The translations under genes and the position numbers were made by a program. From Pseudomonadota bacterium (GTDB lineage: Bacteria > Desulfobacterota > Desulfarculia > Desulfarculales > Desulfarculaceae), in contig JAHIQI010000025.1 of NCBI GenBank assembly GCA_018902755.1, positions 1-46,177 of the forward strand: 46,177 bases of DNA, in the 5' to 3' direction. Within the stretch, counting starts at the first letter, position 1, and each line of letters begins with the position of its first letter. Of the stretch, positions 1-7,506 are shown one piece after another. Under the pieces are notes generated by a model, which made no database searches, was not told where the DNA came from, and was given only the letters and a program-made list of their open reading frames with translations.

Positions 1-1
1 A

Positions 2-37
2 TACTCCGCCTTGACCAAGGAGGAGCAAGAGGCTTAA
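2..37 (+). CDS. C-terminal tail of an ORF entering from the left, possibly istB
   Basis: An open frame runs from the window edge to a TAA at 35-37 and encodes only about 11 residues (YSALTKEEQEA). Because an IS21-type terminal repeat begins 34 bases downstream, the simplest reading is the last codons of the element's ATPase gene (istB). This is inferred from position; the peptide is too short to identify by itself. Confidence 0.3.
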   Translation, partial: YSALTKEEQEA

Positions 38-70
38 ATCAAAATACCAGCGTCGCTTCGCTCCGACCAA

Positions 71-141
71 GTGGCCGCAATGCCCCGGAACGGGTGGCCG
101 CTTTCAGCCGGATCAGGTGGCCGGAATCACCGGAATGCGCA
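71..141. repeat. IS21-family terminal repeats (three 23-bp tandem units)
   Basis: GTGGCCG recurs at 71, 94 and 117, exactly 23 bp apart, and each unit continues into a CCGGA-type core. The last unit ends in CGGAATGCGCA at 131-141, and 5'-TG...CA-3' termini with multiple repeated transposase-binding sites are typical of IS21 elements. The block lies between the end of an incoming ORF and a headless integrase, so it probably marks the right boundary of an insertion sequence whose genes lie left of the window. Confidence 0.65.
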
Positions 142-399
142 CCTTTTCGAACGGGGCGCAAAAAATGGCCCAAGGACCTGTGCCGGAAAGCCGGAGTAAA
201 ACCCTTTGGCTGCCACGGCATCAGGGCGCTGACGGCCACCCTCCTGGCCCAAGGGAACGAGCCCATGTTGGCTATCAAACAGCACCTTCGGCATAAAAAC
301 CTGTTTGTCACCGAGCGCTACATAAGAGGCATCGCCTCCATTAAACCCCACCTCAAGGTCTTGGAGGGCGGTGGTTCTGCGAAGCGAAAGGTGGCCTAG
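142..399 (+). pseudogene. Tyrosine recombinase (phage-type integrase), C-terminal remnant
   Basis: The frame encodes the C-terminal half of a tyrosine recombinase catalytic domain: an HGIR box (the conserved H-x-x-R), then HLRHKN (the LGH-like motif) and the nucleophile region ERYI with the catalytic Tyr. Everything upstream, including the first catalytic Arg and the N-terminal DNA-binding domain, is missing. The homologous part starts right where the IS21-like end stops at 141, so the gene was probably truncated by that insertion. The open frame extends back to an ATG at 94, but those codons belong to the IS end. It stops at a TAG at 397-399. Not expected to be active. Confidence 0.7.
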
Positions 400-478
400 A
401 AGCAGGCCAAATTTTACGTCCTGCACCTGAACGCATTTTCTAAATGGCATCCTATTGAAATCACTTAACTTGGTTTGC

Positions 479-559
479 GGTTATGTGGTTTTTATGTTGG
501 ATTTATGGCAAAAACGGGCGGTTATATGGTGTTTTTATGCGGTGTCATCCACATAAAAA
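479..559. repeat. Cluster of TTTATG(T/C)GG repeats in an AT-rich gap, possible Mu-like left end
   Basis: The gap at 400-848 has no convincing gene. It is much more AT-rich than its surroundings and holds related short repeats: GGTTATGTGG at 479, GGTTATATGG at 520 and TTTTTATGCGG at 532-542. An inverted copy, CCACATAAAAA, sits at 549-559 and could pair with the 532-542 copy. Further TTTTATG words follow near 565 and 652. In Mu the left attachment end with its transposase-binding repeats lies just beyond the repressor gene, which is this position. That reading is inference; no terminal TG or target duplication could be fixed. Confidence 0.35.
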
Positions 560-848
560 TCGCTTTTATGCTGTGCCACTAGTGCAGAGTAAATTGAGGT
601 TGTGCACTGATAAATGGCACGATATCGCAGCTATGCATAATGCCGTAACATGCTTTTATTACATAAAATTTAATTAATATGCTTGTGCTACAACTGGTTG
701 GTCAATTACCGAGCTGCCGTCAACCTGCAACTAAACCTGCAACCAAGTAAATTATAAGTATATTAACAGCTTGTGGCGATTTTCTTTGCCAGACTGCACG
801 GGCTTACCTGCAACCAAAATTGCGGGCGCCATTTACTGTGGGAAAGAT

Positions 849-1532
849 TCAGATCTCACGGCCGAACCAGATCACCCGACCGACCACCTTTATTTGATCC
901 CCTTCCTTGGACAGATCAATTTCAAAGGGCTCGTACCTGGGATTGTCGCTGGTGACGCGGATCCTGTTGCCGGGCAGAAGCTGCAATCTCTTCACCATAA
1001 GGTGATCATTGATGCGTAGCGCGTGAAGGCCGTCGCGAACCATCTCGCCATCGCCGAGTTCCACAAGGACCACATCTCCGTGGGAAAAACTAGGCTCCAT
1101 CGACTCGCCATACACGGTGACAAGGGCAAGATCCTTTATTGCCAGGCCCTTCTGCTTGACCCACTGTTTTAAAAAGGCAAGCCTCGCGACCTCCCGCTCG
1201 CCCTCGCCAATGGTAACAGGCCCGGCGCTCACCTTGGCGTTGTGGAGCGGCACCAAAACGTATTCATCTTTTCCGCCTGGAGGCTCTTTTTCACCCTCTC
1301 GCATGGGGCCTTCACCAGATGCAAGCCACTCCAGACGCACGTTTCCCGTCTTAGCAAGCAAAATAAGCTTGTCCCGGCCAGGTTCGGACTGAGCATTTAT
1401 CCATTTTCTAAACCCACTTTGGCTGACGCCAGCTTTTTTAGCAAATTTAGAAGCACTATCGTGTTCGCTGACAATGGTTTTTAGGCGTTCTGCGAACTCA
1501 TAAAGGCTCTTGGTTTTTGCTGTTTTTTCCAT
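849..1532 (-). CDS. LexA/CI-like phage repressor with S24 self-cleavage domain
   Basis: The 227-residue protein has an N-terminal helix-turn-helix (about 12-70, KFAKKAGVSQSGFRKWI) and a C-terminal S24 peptidase domain. The Ser-Lys dyad is visible as S144 in GESMEP and K181 in LMVKRL. Their spacing of 37 equals that of LexA S119/K156. A candidate Ala-Gly scissile bond lies at 103-104. Proteins of this kind hold transposable phages dormant and are inactivated by RecA-stimulated self-cleavage. The gene is transcribed away from the ner-like and transposase genes, the arrangement of the Mu repressor region, and an inverted repeat fills the gap between them. It differs from Mu c itself, which lacks this protease domain, so SOS-type induction is likely. 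Confidence 0.85.
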   Translation of the reverse strand: MEKTAKTKSLYEFAERLKTIVSEHDSASKFAKKAGVSQSGFRKWINAQSEPGRDKLILLAKTGNVRLEWLASGEGPMREGEKEPPGGKDEYVLVPLHNAKVSAGPVTIGEGEREVARLAFLKQWVKQKGLAIKDLALVTVYGESMEPSFSHGDVVLVELGDGEMVRDGLHALRINDHLMVKRLQLLPGNRIRVTSDNPRYEPFEIDLSKEGDQIKVVGRVIWFGREI

Positions 1533-1544
1533 TGTGGCCCTTTT

Positions 1545-1596
1545 AGTGCTATTTAGGTCTTTTTAATACGCCTATAAAGCACTTTTGAGCTTGACA
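1545..1596 (+). promoter_or_regulatory. Operator dyad and early promoter between repressor and ner-like gene
   Basis: AGTGCTATTTAGG at 1545-1557 and CCTATAAAGCACT at 1571-1583 form an imperfect inverted repeat in the divergent gap, as expected for a repressor operator. A perfect -35 box TTGACA follows at 1591-1596, reading toward the transposition genes. The matching -10 would fall at about 1614-1619, so the early transcript may have almost no leader. In that case the ATG at 1628 would be preferred over the one at 1616 for the next gene. Confidence 0.5.
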
Positions 1597-1615
1597 AATT
1601 AGTACCATAGGACGT

Positions 1616-1963
1616 ATGCATATCACTATGGAGAATTTAGTCTTAGAGAGCCCGTCTGGCATCGACGCCCTTTGGATCAAGTACCAACTCCGCCGCCGGG
1701 GCTATACCCTGACCAGTCTGGGCCGGGAGCACGGAGTGAGCCGGCACGCGGTGAGCCTGGCTTTGCGCAGGCCCTACCCCAAGATGGAGGCGATAATCGC
1801 CAGAGCACTGGGGTTGCATCCTGCCGAGCTCTGGCCTGACCGTTACGACCAGCAGGGCAATCCTAACCGATCGATGGGGCGTCCTCAAAAGCCCGCTACC
1901 TCTGACCTAAAAAACCACATAAGACGCACTAGCCGCAATTGGAAAAGTGGAGAGGGCGCCTAA
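1616..1963 (+). CDS. Ner/Nlp-family DNA-binding regulator
   Basis: The 115-residue protein matches the small Ner/SfsB helix-turn-helix family: an ALWIKYQLRRRGYTL start, a recognition segment GVSRHAVSLALRRP, and ALGLHPAELWPDRY at the end of the domain. Phage Mu Ner represses early transcription and modulates the lytic/lysogenic switch. It is the first gene of the rightward early unit, two bases ahead of the transposase. The tail after about residue 85 is polar and probably disordered. An alternative ATG lies at 1628. Confidence 0.8.
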   Translation: MHITMENLVLESPSGIDALWIKYQLRRRGYTLTSLGREHGVSRHAVSLALRRPYPKMEAIIARALGLHPAELWPDRYDQQGNPNRSMGRPQKPATSDLKNHIRRTSRNWKSGEGA

Positions 1964-1965
1964 AG

Positions 1966-4035
1966 ATGAATCAACTGGTCACCAACAGCCAGTTGGCCCA
2001 GGCCCTGGGCGTCTCCCGGCAGTCCATAGAGAGGAAATCCAAGAATTGGCGTTTGCAGCTGCTTCCCAGCCGGGGCGGCAAGGTCAAGCACTACGAGGTC
2101 CCTTCCCTGCCAGTGGACATCCAGCAGCGCCTGCTGCAGCACCGCCTGCAAAAGCTCACCTTGAGCGATCTGGAGACTTTCCTTTGCGAGTCAGGAGGAA
2201 GCGCCTCTGAGCTGCATAAGGTTCCGGAGCCAGCCCTGGGGCGGGCCCTGGCCAAGGCAAAAGCGGTCAAGATGGCTGAGGCGGCCAAGGGATTGAACTC
2301 TGTCCCCCACGGCCAGAGGAAAAAACATTTCATTGGCTGGCTGGACGACTTCAACCGTGGCCTGGTGGATTCCGATCTGAGCTCCCAGGTGGGTCCTCTG
2401 TGCAAGAGAAGCCTGTACCGGTGGCGAAAGGTTTTAAAAGAAAAAGGGGTGGCCGGCCTGGTGGACCGGCGGGGCAGGCATCGGCGTAATGCCATTGAAG
2501 ACGACATCAAGGAGTTCATCGAGACTTGTTTGTTGGGTCGGCCAGGCATCACTGCGGCCAAGATTCACCGGCTGATGCTGCACAAATTCAAGGGCCGCAG
2601 ACTGCCGGCCCAGGGCACGGTCCGGAACTTGGTTGCCAAGATGCGCAAGGAGCGGCAGGCCCATCTTTCCCTACTGCATCACCCTTCTTTATTCAAGCGG
2701 CAGTATCAGCCCTCTCTGGGAAGGGCGGACGCCAGCCTTACCGAGCCCAACCAGCGCTGGGAGGCTGACTCCACCCGGGCGGATTTGATGACCGCGGACG
2801 GTAGGCGCTGCACCTTGATCGCGGTGGTTGATGTATGGACCCGAAGGCCGGTGTTTGGGGTGGTGGAGCGAGGAGGCGGAGATCCCATTGCCCAGACCTT
2901 TTTCAAGGCCTTCAAGCAAATGGGTATACCCCGTAAGGTCATCGTGGACCTGGGCAAGGACTACCAGAGTAAGCAGGTGCAGGCCCTGTTTATGGATTTG
3001 GGCATCAAGGCGCCCCGGATACCAGGCTACAGCCCGGAGCTCAAGCCCCACTCGGAGATTGCCTTTCACTTGATCTCTGATCTGCTACGCACCCTGACCG
3101 GGTATACCGGCAACCGCCTGGCTAAACGGCCGGAGTTCATCCAAACCAAATACACCCTGGCTGAATTGCAGGATCTGGTGGACAAGTGGGTGAGAGACTT
3201 TGAGAGCAATCACGTGGTCTCCACCATCAACTGCACCCCTCGGGAGCGCTGGGAGCAGGCCATAGACGAAGGCTGGCGGCCCAGGGTGGCTTCCCTGGAT
3301 CAGCTTTTCCTGCTTTTAAAGCCGGCCGAGCCGCGTAGCGTGGCCCAGGGGAGGATTCATTTCAACCGTGGTCTCTATACCGCCGAAGAGCTCCTTTACT
3401 TAGAGCCCTCGGACCGTGTGTGGGTGCGCCCCGACCCCGAAGACGCGGGCATGATCTACGTCTTTGACCAGGGAGGGGAGTTCATCTGCATAGCCACGGA
3501 CCTGGATCGACTGAATCTCACCCCCAAGCAGATCAGGGAACGAAAGAAGCGCTGGTGGTCCATCCGGCGACTGGAGCGCAAAGCCTCCCGAGAGCGGGTC
3601 AAGGCCCTGGACCTGGATGATCTGGAGCGGGCCCGGCTGGATGAAGTGGCCTCCAAGACCAAACCATTGGAGGCCCTTCCCCCACCCAATCTGGATCTGC
3701 CGGCCCTAAAGGCCGCAGCCCAGGCCCGGCAGGAAATGCTTGGACAGGCCGCGCAAGATGATGATTATTCCTTTGACCAAGGTGGCGAGCAGGTCCTAGA
3801 CCCCTGGGGGCAGGAGATCGACATCCATCACCGGCCTGTCTTTTTACGGTCCTCCGAGCGGGCGGTGTGGATCCTGGTGCGTCAACGAGAGGGTTTGGAC
3901 AACTCATCCTCTGACCGAGCCTTCTTGGAGGAATTCAAAAAGACGCCCATGTGGCGACAGCTGGGCGGAGAGCAGTTTGAAGAATTTGTCCTGGGCCTAC
4001 GGGGCTGCGTGGTCTATGACGAGGAAAATTCATGA
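1966..4035 (+). CDS. Mu-type DDE transposase
   Basis: The roughly 689-residue protein has an N-terminal Mu-DNA-binding-like helix-turn-helix (VTNSQLAQALGVSRQSIER), further helical DNA-binding segments up to about residue 240, and an RNase H-fold core. The catalytic triad is D268 (EADST), D328 (VIVDLGKDY) and E364 (PHSEIAF), with 35 residues between the second and third. A Mu-transposase-like beta-barrel (FNRGLYTAEELLYL, around 460) and a basic C-terminal tail follow. I chose the ATG at 1966, which has an AGAGG-type ribosome site, over an in-frame TTG at 1939 that would overlap the upstream gene. The stop overlaps the ATPase start (ATGA), so the two are translationally coupled. The triad looks intact. 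Confidence 0.9.
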   Translation: MNQLVTNSQLAQALGVSRQSIERKSKNWRLQLLPSRGGKVKHYEVPSLPVDIQQRLLQHRLQKLTLSDLETFLCESGGSASELHKVPEPALGRALAKAKAVKMAEAAKGLNSVPHGQRKKHFIGWLDDFNRGLVDSDLSSQVGPLCKRSLYRWRKVLKEKGVAGLVDRRGRHRRNAIEDDIKEFIETCLLGRPGITAAKIHRLMLHKFKGRRLPAQGTVRNLVAKMRKERQAHLSLLHHPSLFKRQYQPSLGRADASLTEPNQRWEADSTRADLMTADGRRCTLIAVVDVWTRRPVFGVVERGGGDPIAQTFFKAFKQMGIPRKVIVDLGKDYQSKQVQALFMDLGIKAPRIPGYSPELKPHSEIAFHLISDLLRTLTGYTGNRLAKRPEFIQTKYTLAELQDLVDKWVRDFESNHVVSTINCTPRERWEQAIDEGWRPRVASLDQLFLLLKPAEPRSVAQGRIHFNRGLYTAEELLYLEPSDRVWVRPDPEDAGMIYVFDQGGEFICIATDLDRLNLTPKQIRERKKRWWSIRRLERKASRERVKALDLDDLERARLDEVASKTKPLEALPPPNLDLPALKAAAQARQEMLGQAAQDDDYSFDQGGEQVLDPWGQEIDIHHRPVFLRSSERAVWILVRQREGLDNSSSDRAFLEEFKKTPMWRQLGGEQFEEFVLGLRGCVVYDEENS

Positions 4036-4811
4036 GGGCCGCCTTTGTCCAGACCCGCAACGTGGCCCGCCTCTGGGAAGTAGTGGAGTCCCTGCATAGT
4101 GCTTCTTTGGGTGAGCCTCGGCTAGGACTGATCTACGGCCCGGCCGGCCGGGGCAAGACCCGGGCGGTGGACACCCTGGCCGCCCGCACCGGGGCCGTCT
4201 ATGTCTCCGCAGCCCGGGTGTGGACTCCCAACTCCATGCTCAAGACCATCCTGGCGGCTCTGGGATGTCCGGCCACCAACACCGGGGCCGGTAATCTGCT
4301 TAGGGCGGCGGAGGCCCTATCAGAACGCTTGGGGGTGCCCTCCCTGGGCAATGGCCTTCTTATCATCGATGAAGCTGACTACCTGGCCAAGGGAACCCAC
4401 CCACCGCAAACTCCTCCCCTGCTGGACACGGTCCGGGACCTGCATGATGCCTCTGGCGCTCCCATCCTGCTGGTGGGCATGAACGGTCTGGCCAAGGTCT
4501 TGAGTCAATTTCCCCAGTTCTGGGACCGGGTCCGCATGAGCGAAGAGTTTGCTCCTCTTGTCAGAAAGGAGGTCATAAGCCTGGCCTCGGAACTGGCTGG
4601 CCTTACCCTGGACGACCAGTCAGCCGAGCAGATCCGCCGAGCCACCAAGGGCAACCTGCGTCAGACCATTTTGCACCTAGCCCGTTTGGAGGCTCTGGCC
4701 AGGGCAGAGGACTCCTCTCGCATAAATCCAGAATGGACCCGTCAGGTGACCACTGAGGTAGCCCGCAGCCGGCTCAGGGCCAGCGGCACCGGGCTTCGTA
4801 GGGTGAAGTGA
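4032..4811 (+). CDS. MuB-like AAA+ transposition ATPase
   Basis: This 259-residue protein carries a Walker A motif GPAGRGKT (36-43) and Walker B LLIIDEAD (D113-E114), with the ordering of the MuB/TniB/ExeA ATPase group. Such proteins form filaments on target DNA, stimulate the transposase and confer target immunity. It overlaps the transposase stop by four bases and the next ORF by one, so the three are cotranscribed and coupled. It is shorter than Mu MuB (312 residues) and lacks MuB's N-terminal DNA-binding appendage, so it resembles the minimal ATPases of Tn7/Tn5053-type systems. Confidence 0.88.
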   Translation: MRAAFVQTRNVARLWEVVESLHSASLGEPRLGLIYGPAGRGKTRAVDTLAARTGAVYVSAARVWTPNSMLKTILAALGCPATNTGAGNLLRAAEALSERLGVPSLGNGLLIIDEADYLAKGTHPPQTPPLLDTVRDLHDASGAPILLVGMNGLAKVLSQFPQFWDRVRMSEEFAPLVRKEVISLASELAGLTLDDQSAEQIRRATKGNLRQTILHLARLEALARAEDSSRINPEWTRQVTTEVARSRLRASGTGLRRVK

Positions 4812-5311
4812 TGGCTTCCAAAACCGCCAGCCAAAGGCCGGCGATGACGATCAGAAGCTTTTTGAGGGATGCAGAGGGAGAGGCCTCGGTAGGTGAATTG
4901 TACGAGGACTTGATAGAAGGGGCCGATCATACCCTCCGCCAGGTGAATCGGGCCCTGGATTATCTGGAAAAGCGGGGGGAGATCATTCTATTGCCTGATT
5001 GTCGATGCCGGCTGGTGGAGGAGGCGTACAAGGGCAATGAATCAGCTACGGCCCTTCTTTGGAGGGCAGCCCATCAGCTGAGCCTGCGGGGCGCCTTTTC
5101 TTCCAAAGACCTCATGCAGGTTTCAGGCATCATTCGCTGGAAAACCTATGAATGGATGCAGCAAATGCGAAAGCGGGGCCTGATTATAGAAATCGGAAAA
5201 TCTCACTATCGCGTGGTCAAGGAGGCCCCCCACCGTGATGATCCGCCTACTTTTGGTTGGGCACGGCCGGGAAAGGCCAGGGCGATTAGAGATCAGGCCG
5301 AAGCGGACTAA
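4811..5311 (+). CDS. Predicted winged-helix protein of the Mu-like early region
   Basis: The protein of about 166 residues has two apparent winged-helix-like segments: one at about 20-65 (SVGELYEDLIEG...LDYLEKRGEIILL) and one at about 88-140 (FSSKDLMQVSGIIRWKTYEWMQQMRKRGLI). It has no enzymatic motif. The start ATG at 4811 overlaps the preceding TGA by one base; a GTG at 4808 is also possible. Translational coupling to the ATPase suggests a role in transposition or early gene control. I do not recognise the family. The polar C-terminus after residue 145 is probably disordered. The block ends here: no gam, lysis, head or tail genes follow. Confidence 0.65.
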   Translation: MASKTASQRPAMTIRSFLRDAEGEASVGELYEDLIEGADHTLRQVNRALDYLEKRGEIILLPDCRCRLVEEAYKGNESATALLWRAAHQLSLRGAFSSKDLMQVSGIIRWKTYEWMQQMRKRGLIIEIGKSHYRVVKEAPHRDDPPTFGWARPGKARAIRDQAEAD

Positions 5312-5609
5312 ATGATCCCCCCATTTTGAGCCAGACTGTTACTGAACCAATCCAGTTGCAACGTACTGCTCACTAGTATGGGCACAGGTTGCTAATGCAA
5401 GCTTAGCCCACGCCATGCACAGCTCTAGTACAGTGTGCTTAGCACTATCTGAATTGCCGGCTCGTATTTTGCAGTGTAGCTTGCCTGTCCTTCCTTAACC
5501 ACGTGCCGCCAAAATTCCGGTGAAAAATAGAAGCCATCGCACTCAGTCTTCCAAAACGCAATGGACCTGAGATTCTAAAATTACAGATGGACCTAAAAAT
5601 CGGGAGGAC
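5312..5609. other. Intergenic stretch after the Mu-like block
   Basis: No convincing gene is present. On the minus strand, about 35 codons between 5440 and 5560 (peptide words DGFYFSPEFWRHVV and YTAKYEPAIQ) look protein-like but lie in a different frame from the adjacent acetoacetyl-CoA synthetase remnant and are interrupted upstream. They may be another broken gene that I cannot identify. No transposon right end was recognised. Confidence 0.35.
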
Positions 5610-5861
5610 GTCAAGCTCCACTCCGGGATACTGCTTGGCCCCAGTCATCTTGTCGAAGTTGGCCACCACATGATTGTAAATCTGGCCTTGGGTTAAATTT
5701 AAATCAAAGAAAGCCAAGGTAGCGCCGTGGAAAGCCTCCAACTCGCGGATGGACCACTCGTAAAGTTCGGGGGAACCGCTGAATGAGGTGCTGCAACGTT
5801 GATTGACGAAGTCGATGAAACGGGTGAGGTTGGCGTCGGTTATCTTCTCGGCTCAGGGCAT
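5610..5861 (-). pseudogene. Acetoacetyl-CoA synthetase, decayed N-terminal remnant
   Basis: Read leftward from 5861, the frame gives ITDANLTRFIDFVN, then SPELYEWSIRELEAFHGA and, after a short divergent piece, FDKMTGAKQYPG. This is the order and spacing of the N-terminal domain of acetoacetate-CoA ligase (the F-I-x-F / H-x-W-S / AFW / DKMPGAxWFPGA run). An in-frame TGA at 5853-5855 stands where a Ser codon (TCA) would be expected, and similarity stops before the NFAENLL-type segment. The whole AMP-binding domain is absent. The enzyme normally activates acetoacetate to acetoacetyl-CoA. Its loss beside a large acyl-CoA island suggests that an acetoacetate gene was disrupted, perhaps by the neighbouring mobile element. 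Confidence 0.6.
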
Positions 5862-5929
5862 TACAATGTCTCTGCCATAAGTACGCCCTTTCGGACACGA
5901 TTCCTCAGCGACTTAAACCGTGACAAGTT

Positions 5930-5999
5930 AGTGGGCCCCGCTTAAAGCCGGGCCCACTGAGGCGATTTTAGAAAAGATCTAAGAATCGCTTTTCTAAAT
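5930..5999 (-). terminator. Two consecutive hairpins downstream of the porin-like gene
   Basis: A perfect 9-bp stem, AGTGGGCCC at 5930-5938 with GGGCCCACT at 5950-5958, follows the porin-like stop codon. Between the two lies an AT-rich inverted repeat, TTTAGAAAAG around 5967 with CTTTTCTAAA at about 5990-5999. Neither has a long U-tract on the minus strand, so termination efficiency is uncertain. The tandem arrangement at the 3' end of an abundant-protein gene favours a terminator. Confidence 0.5.
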
Positions 6000-6004
6000 T
6001 TTCT

Positions 6005-7132
6005 TTAGAAGACGAAGCGGAACTGCACACCCAGCAACCACTCGTTGCCCATGTCGTTGCCGGTGTTGGGGTTGTCGCCGTACTTGTAGTAGCTGAACTC
6101 GGGGTGTACACTAAAGTTCTTCGTGAACTGGTAAGGCACCGCGACGAAAGCACCCCAGCGGGTGGTCTCGTCCTCGGTTACCCACGTGTCGTTGGACCAG
6201 TTCTCGTAGCCCACGCCACCGGTTACCATAATCTTCCCGATGGAGTATTCGCCGGCCAGATAGCCACCCCAGATGGTGGTATCTTCGACACTGCTGCCGC
6301 TGAGCACTGGACTGGTCCAGGCGGTGCTGTAGAAAGGAATCTCAGTTGCGAAGTTTTTGCCCCAGTGTCCCTGGAACTTCAGGGTGAAGGCGCCAGCGGT
6401 GAACTTGATGGGCAGCACGATGGCCAGAGTGTCCCAGGACTCATCGGAAGCGCCAGCACCGGCCTCATAATCGTGCTTGACGAACAGGATGCCGGGGTGG
6501 GTCATGAAGGCACCGTACTTGAACATGAAGGTCAAGGTCATGCGGGGCATGATGAAGGTGGTGTCCACGTTGGTGGCACCGCCCCAGGTGCCCTTGTTGC
6601 GGGGCTCTTCCAGGGCGAACTGCACGCCCCAGGTGTCGGTGTTGTAGGTGAACTGCACCTGAGGCACACGGTGAGGCCACAAAGCACCCCAGCCGAACAG
6701 CAGCAGGTGGGAGTTCTCGTTCAGTCCGACGTACTGACGCACGTGGTAGGCCAGGGAGCCGAACCAGTTGTCGGTCTGACCGGCCAGGATGCGGCATTTG
6801 CCCACACGCCAGTAGCCGTACGCATAACGCAGGCTGACGCTGGCTTCGGGCTGCAGGCTCTTCAGGCCCAGCTCGATACGGCCACCCACGTTTTTGTCTA
6901 CGCTGTAGAAGCGGGCGCGCAGGTAGCTGTGGCCGGGCATGTTAACGAACCAAGTGCCGACCTCGCTGCTCTGGTTTTTGGTTAGCTCCTCGCTCTTGGA
7001 CTGCCAACCGATGTCGGTCAGCATACGAGCGGCCATTTCAAAGGTGTAGGTCGAGGGCGATACCGCCATTGCTGGCAAAGCCAAGCTGACCAAAAGCATG
7101 CCTGCCATGACGACCATAATTAGCTTCTTCAT
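6005..7132 (-). CDS. Porin-like outer-membrane beta-barrel protein
   Basis: The 375-residue precursor begins with a clear Sec signal peptide (MKKLIMVVMAGMLLVSLALPAMA, cleavage likely after AMA at about 23). The mature part alternates short hydrophobic and aromatic strands with polar loops and ends in FRFVF, the C-terminal Phe signature recognised by the BAM machinery. The length fits a 14-16-strand barrel. A strong ribosome site, GGGAGG, precedes the ATG at 7132. No specific substrate family is recognisable. Its position beside an uptake and degradation island makes passage of small carboxylates across the outer membrane plausible, but that is inference. A hairpin and T-run lie in its leader. 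Confidence 0.75.
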   Translation of the reverse strand: MKKLIMVVMAGMLLVSLALPAMAVSPSTYTFEMAARMLTDIGWQSKSEELTKNQSSEVGTWFVNMPGHSYLRARFYSVDKNVGGRIELGLKSLQPEASVSLRYAYGYWRVGKCRILAGQTDNWFGSLAYHVRQYVGLNENSHLLLFGWGALWPHRVPQVQFTYNTDTWGVQFALEEPRNKGTWGGATNVDTTFIMPRMTLTFMFKYGAFMTHPGILFVKHDYEAGAGASDESWDTLAIVLPIKFTAGAFTLKFQGHWGKNFATEIPFYSTAWTSPVLSGSSVEDTTIWGGYLAGEYSIGKIMVTGGVGYENWSNDTWVTEDETTRWGAFVAVPYQFTKNFSVHPEFSYYKYGDNPNTGNDMGNEWLLGVQFRFVF

Positions 7133-7163
7133 TGTTAACCTTTCCTCCCTGATTTTGGGAACA

Positions 7164-7199
7164 CAAAAAATGCCCGGCTCTCTCCCTTTAAATAGCCGG
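7164..7199 (-). terminator. Terminator-like hairpin in the leader of the porin-like gene
   Basis: On the minus strand, CCGGCT (7199-7194) pairs with AGCCGG (7179-7174) across a 14-nt loop, and a run of T (7170-7165) follows almost at once. It lies only 32-67 bases upstream of the porin start codon, about 300 bases after the response-regulator stop. It could end read-through from the regulator or act as an attenuator of the porin mRNA. The rest of 7133-7506 is AT-rich with no gene; I could not assign a clear promoter. Confidence 0.45.
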
Positions 7200-7506
7200 A
7201 CCCGTTACACTCCCCTAGGATAAGGGCCTAAAAAAATCGTTCCGCTAGCCACAAAACCAAAGGCTCTATCCTTGTTTTACCCCTAATTTTTATGGGTATT
7301 TAACGGGTTAGCCGATCATAGTTATTGTCCTTAATTCTCAAGAAAAAATAGCATTATCCTGCGTAAGACATAAATAGGACAAAGGTCCCAATTACCGTCA
7401 AATACCGCCCATTTTTTACGAATTTATGTCCTTGGTGAGACGGAATTAATATTATGAAATACGAGAGAAATCAATTTTAATTGGGAAAGGAAGGCTAGGC
7501 CGGATA

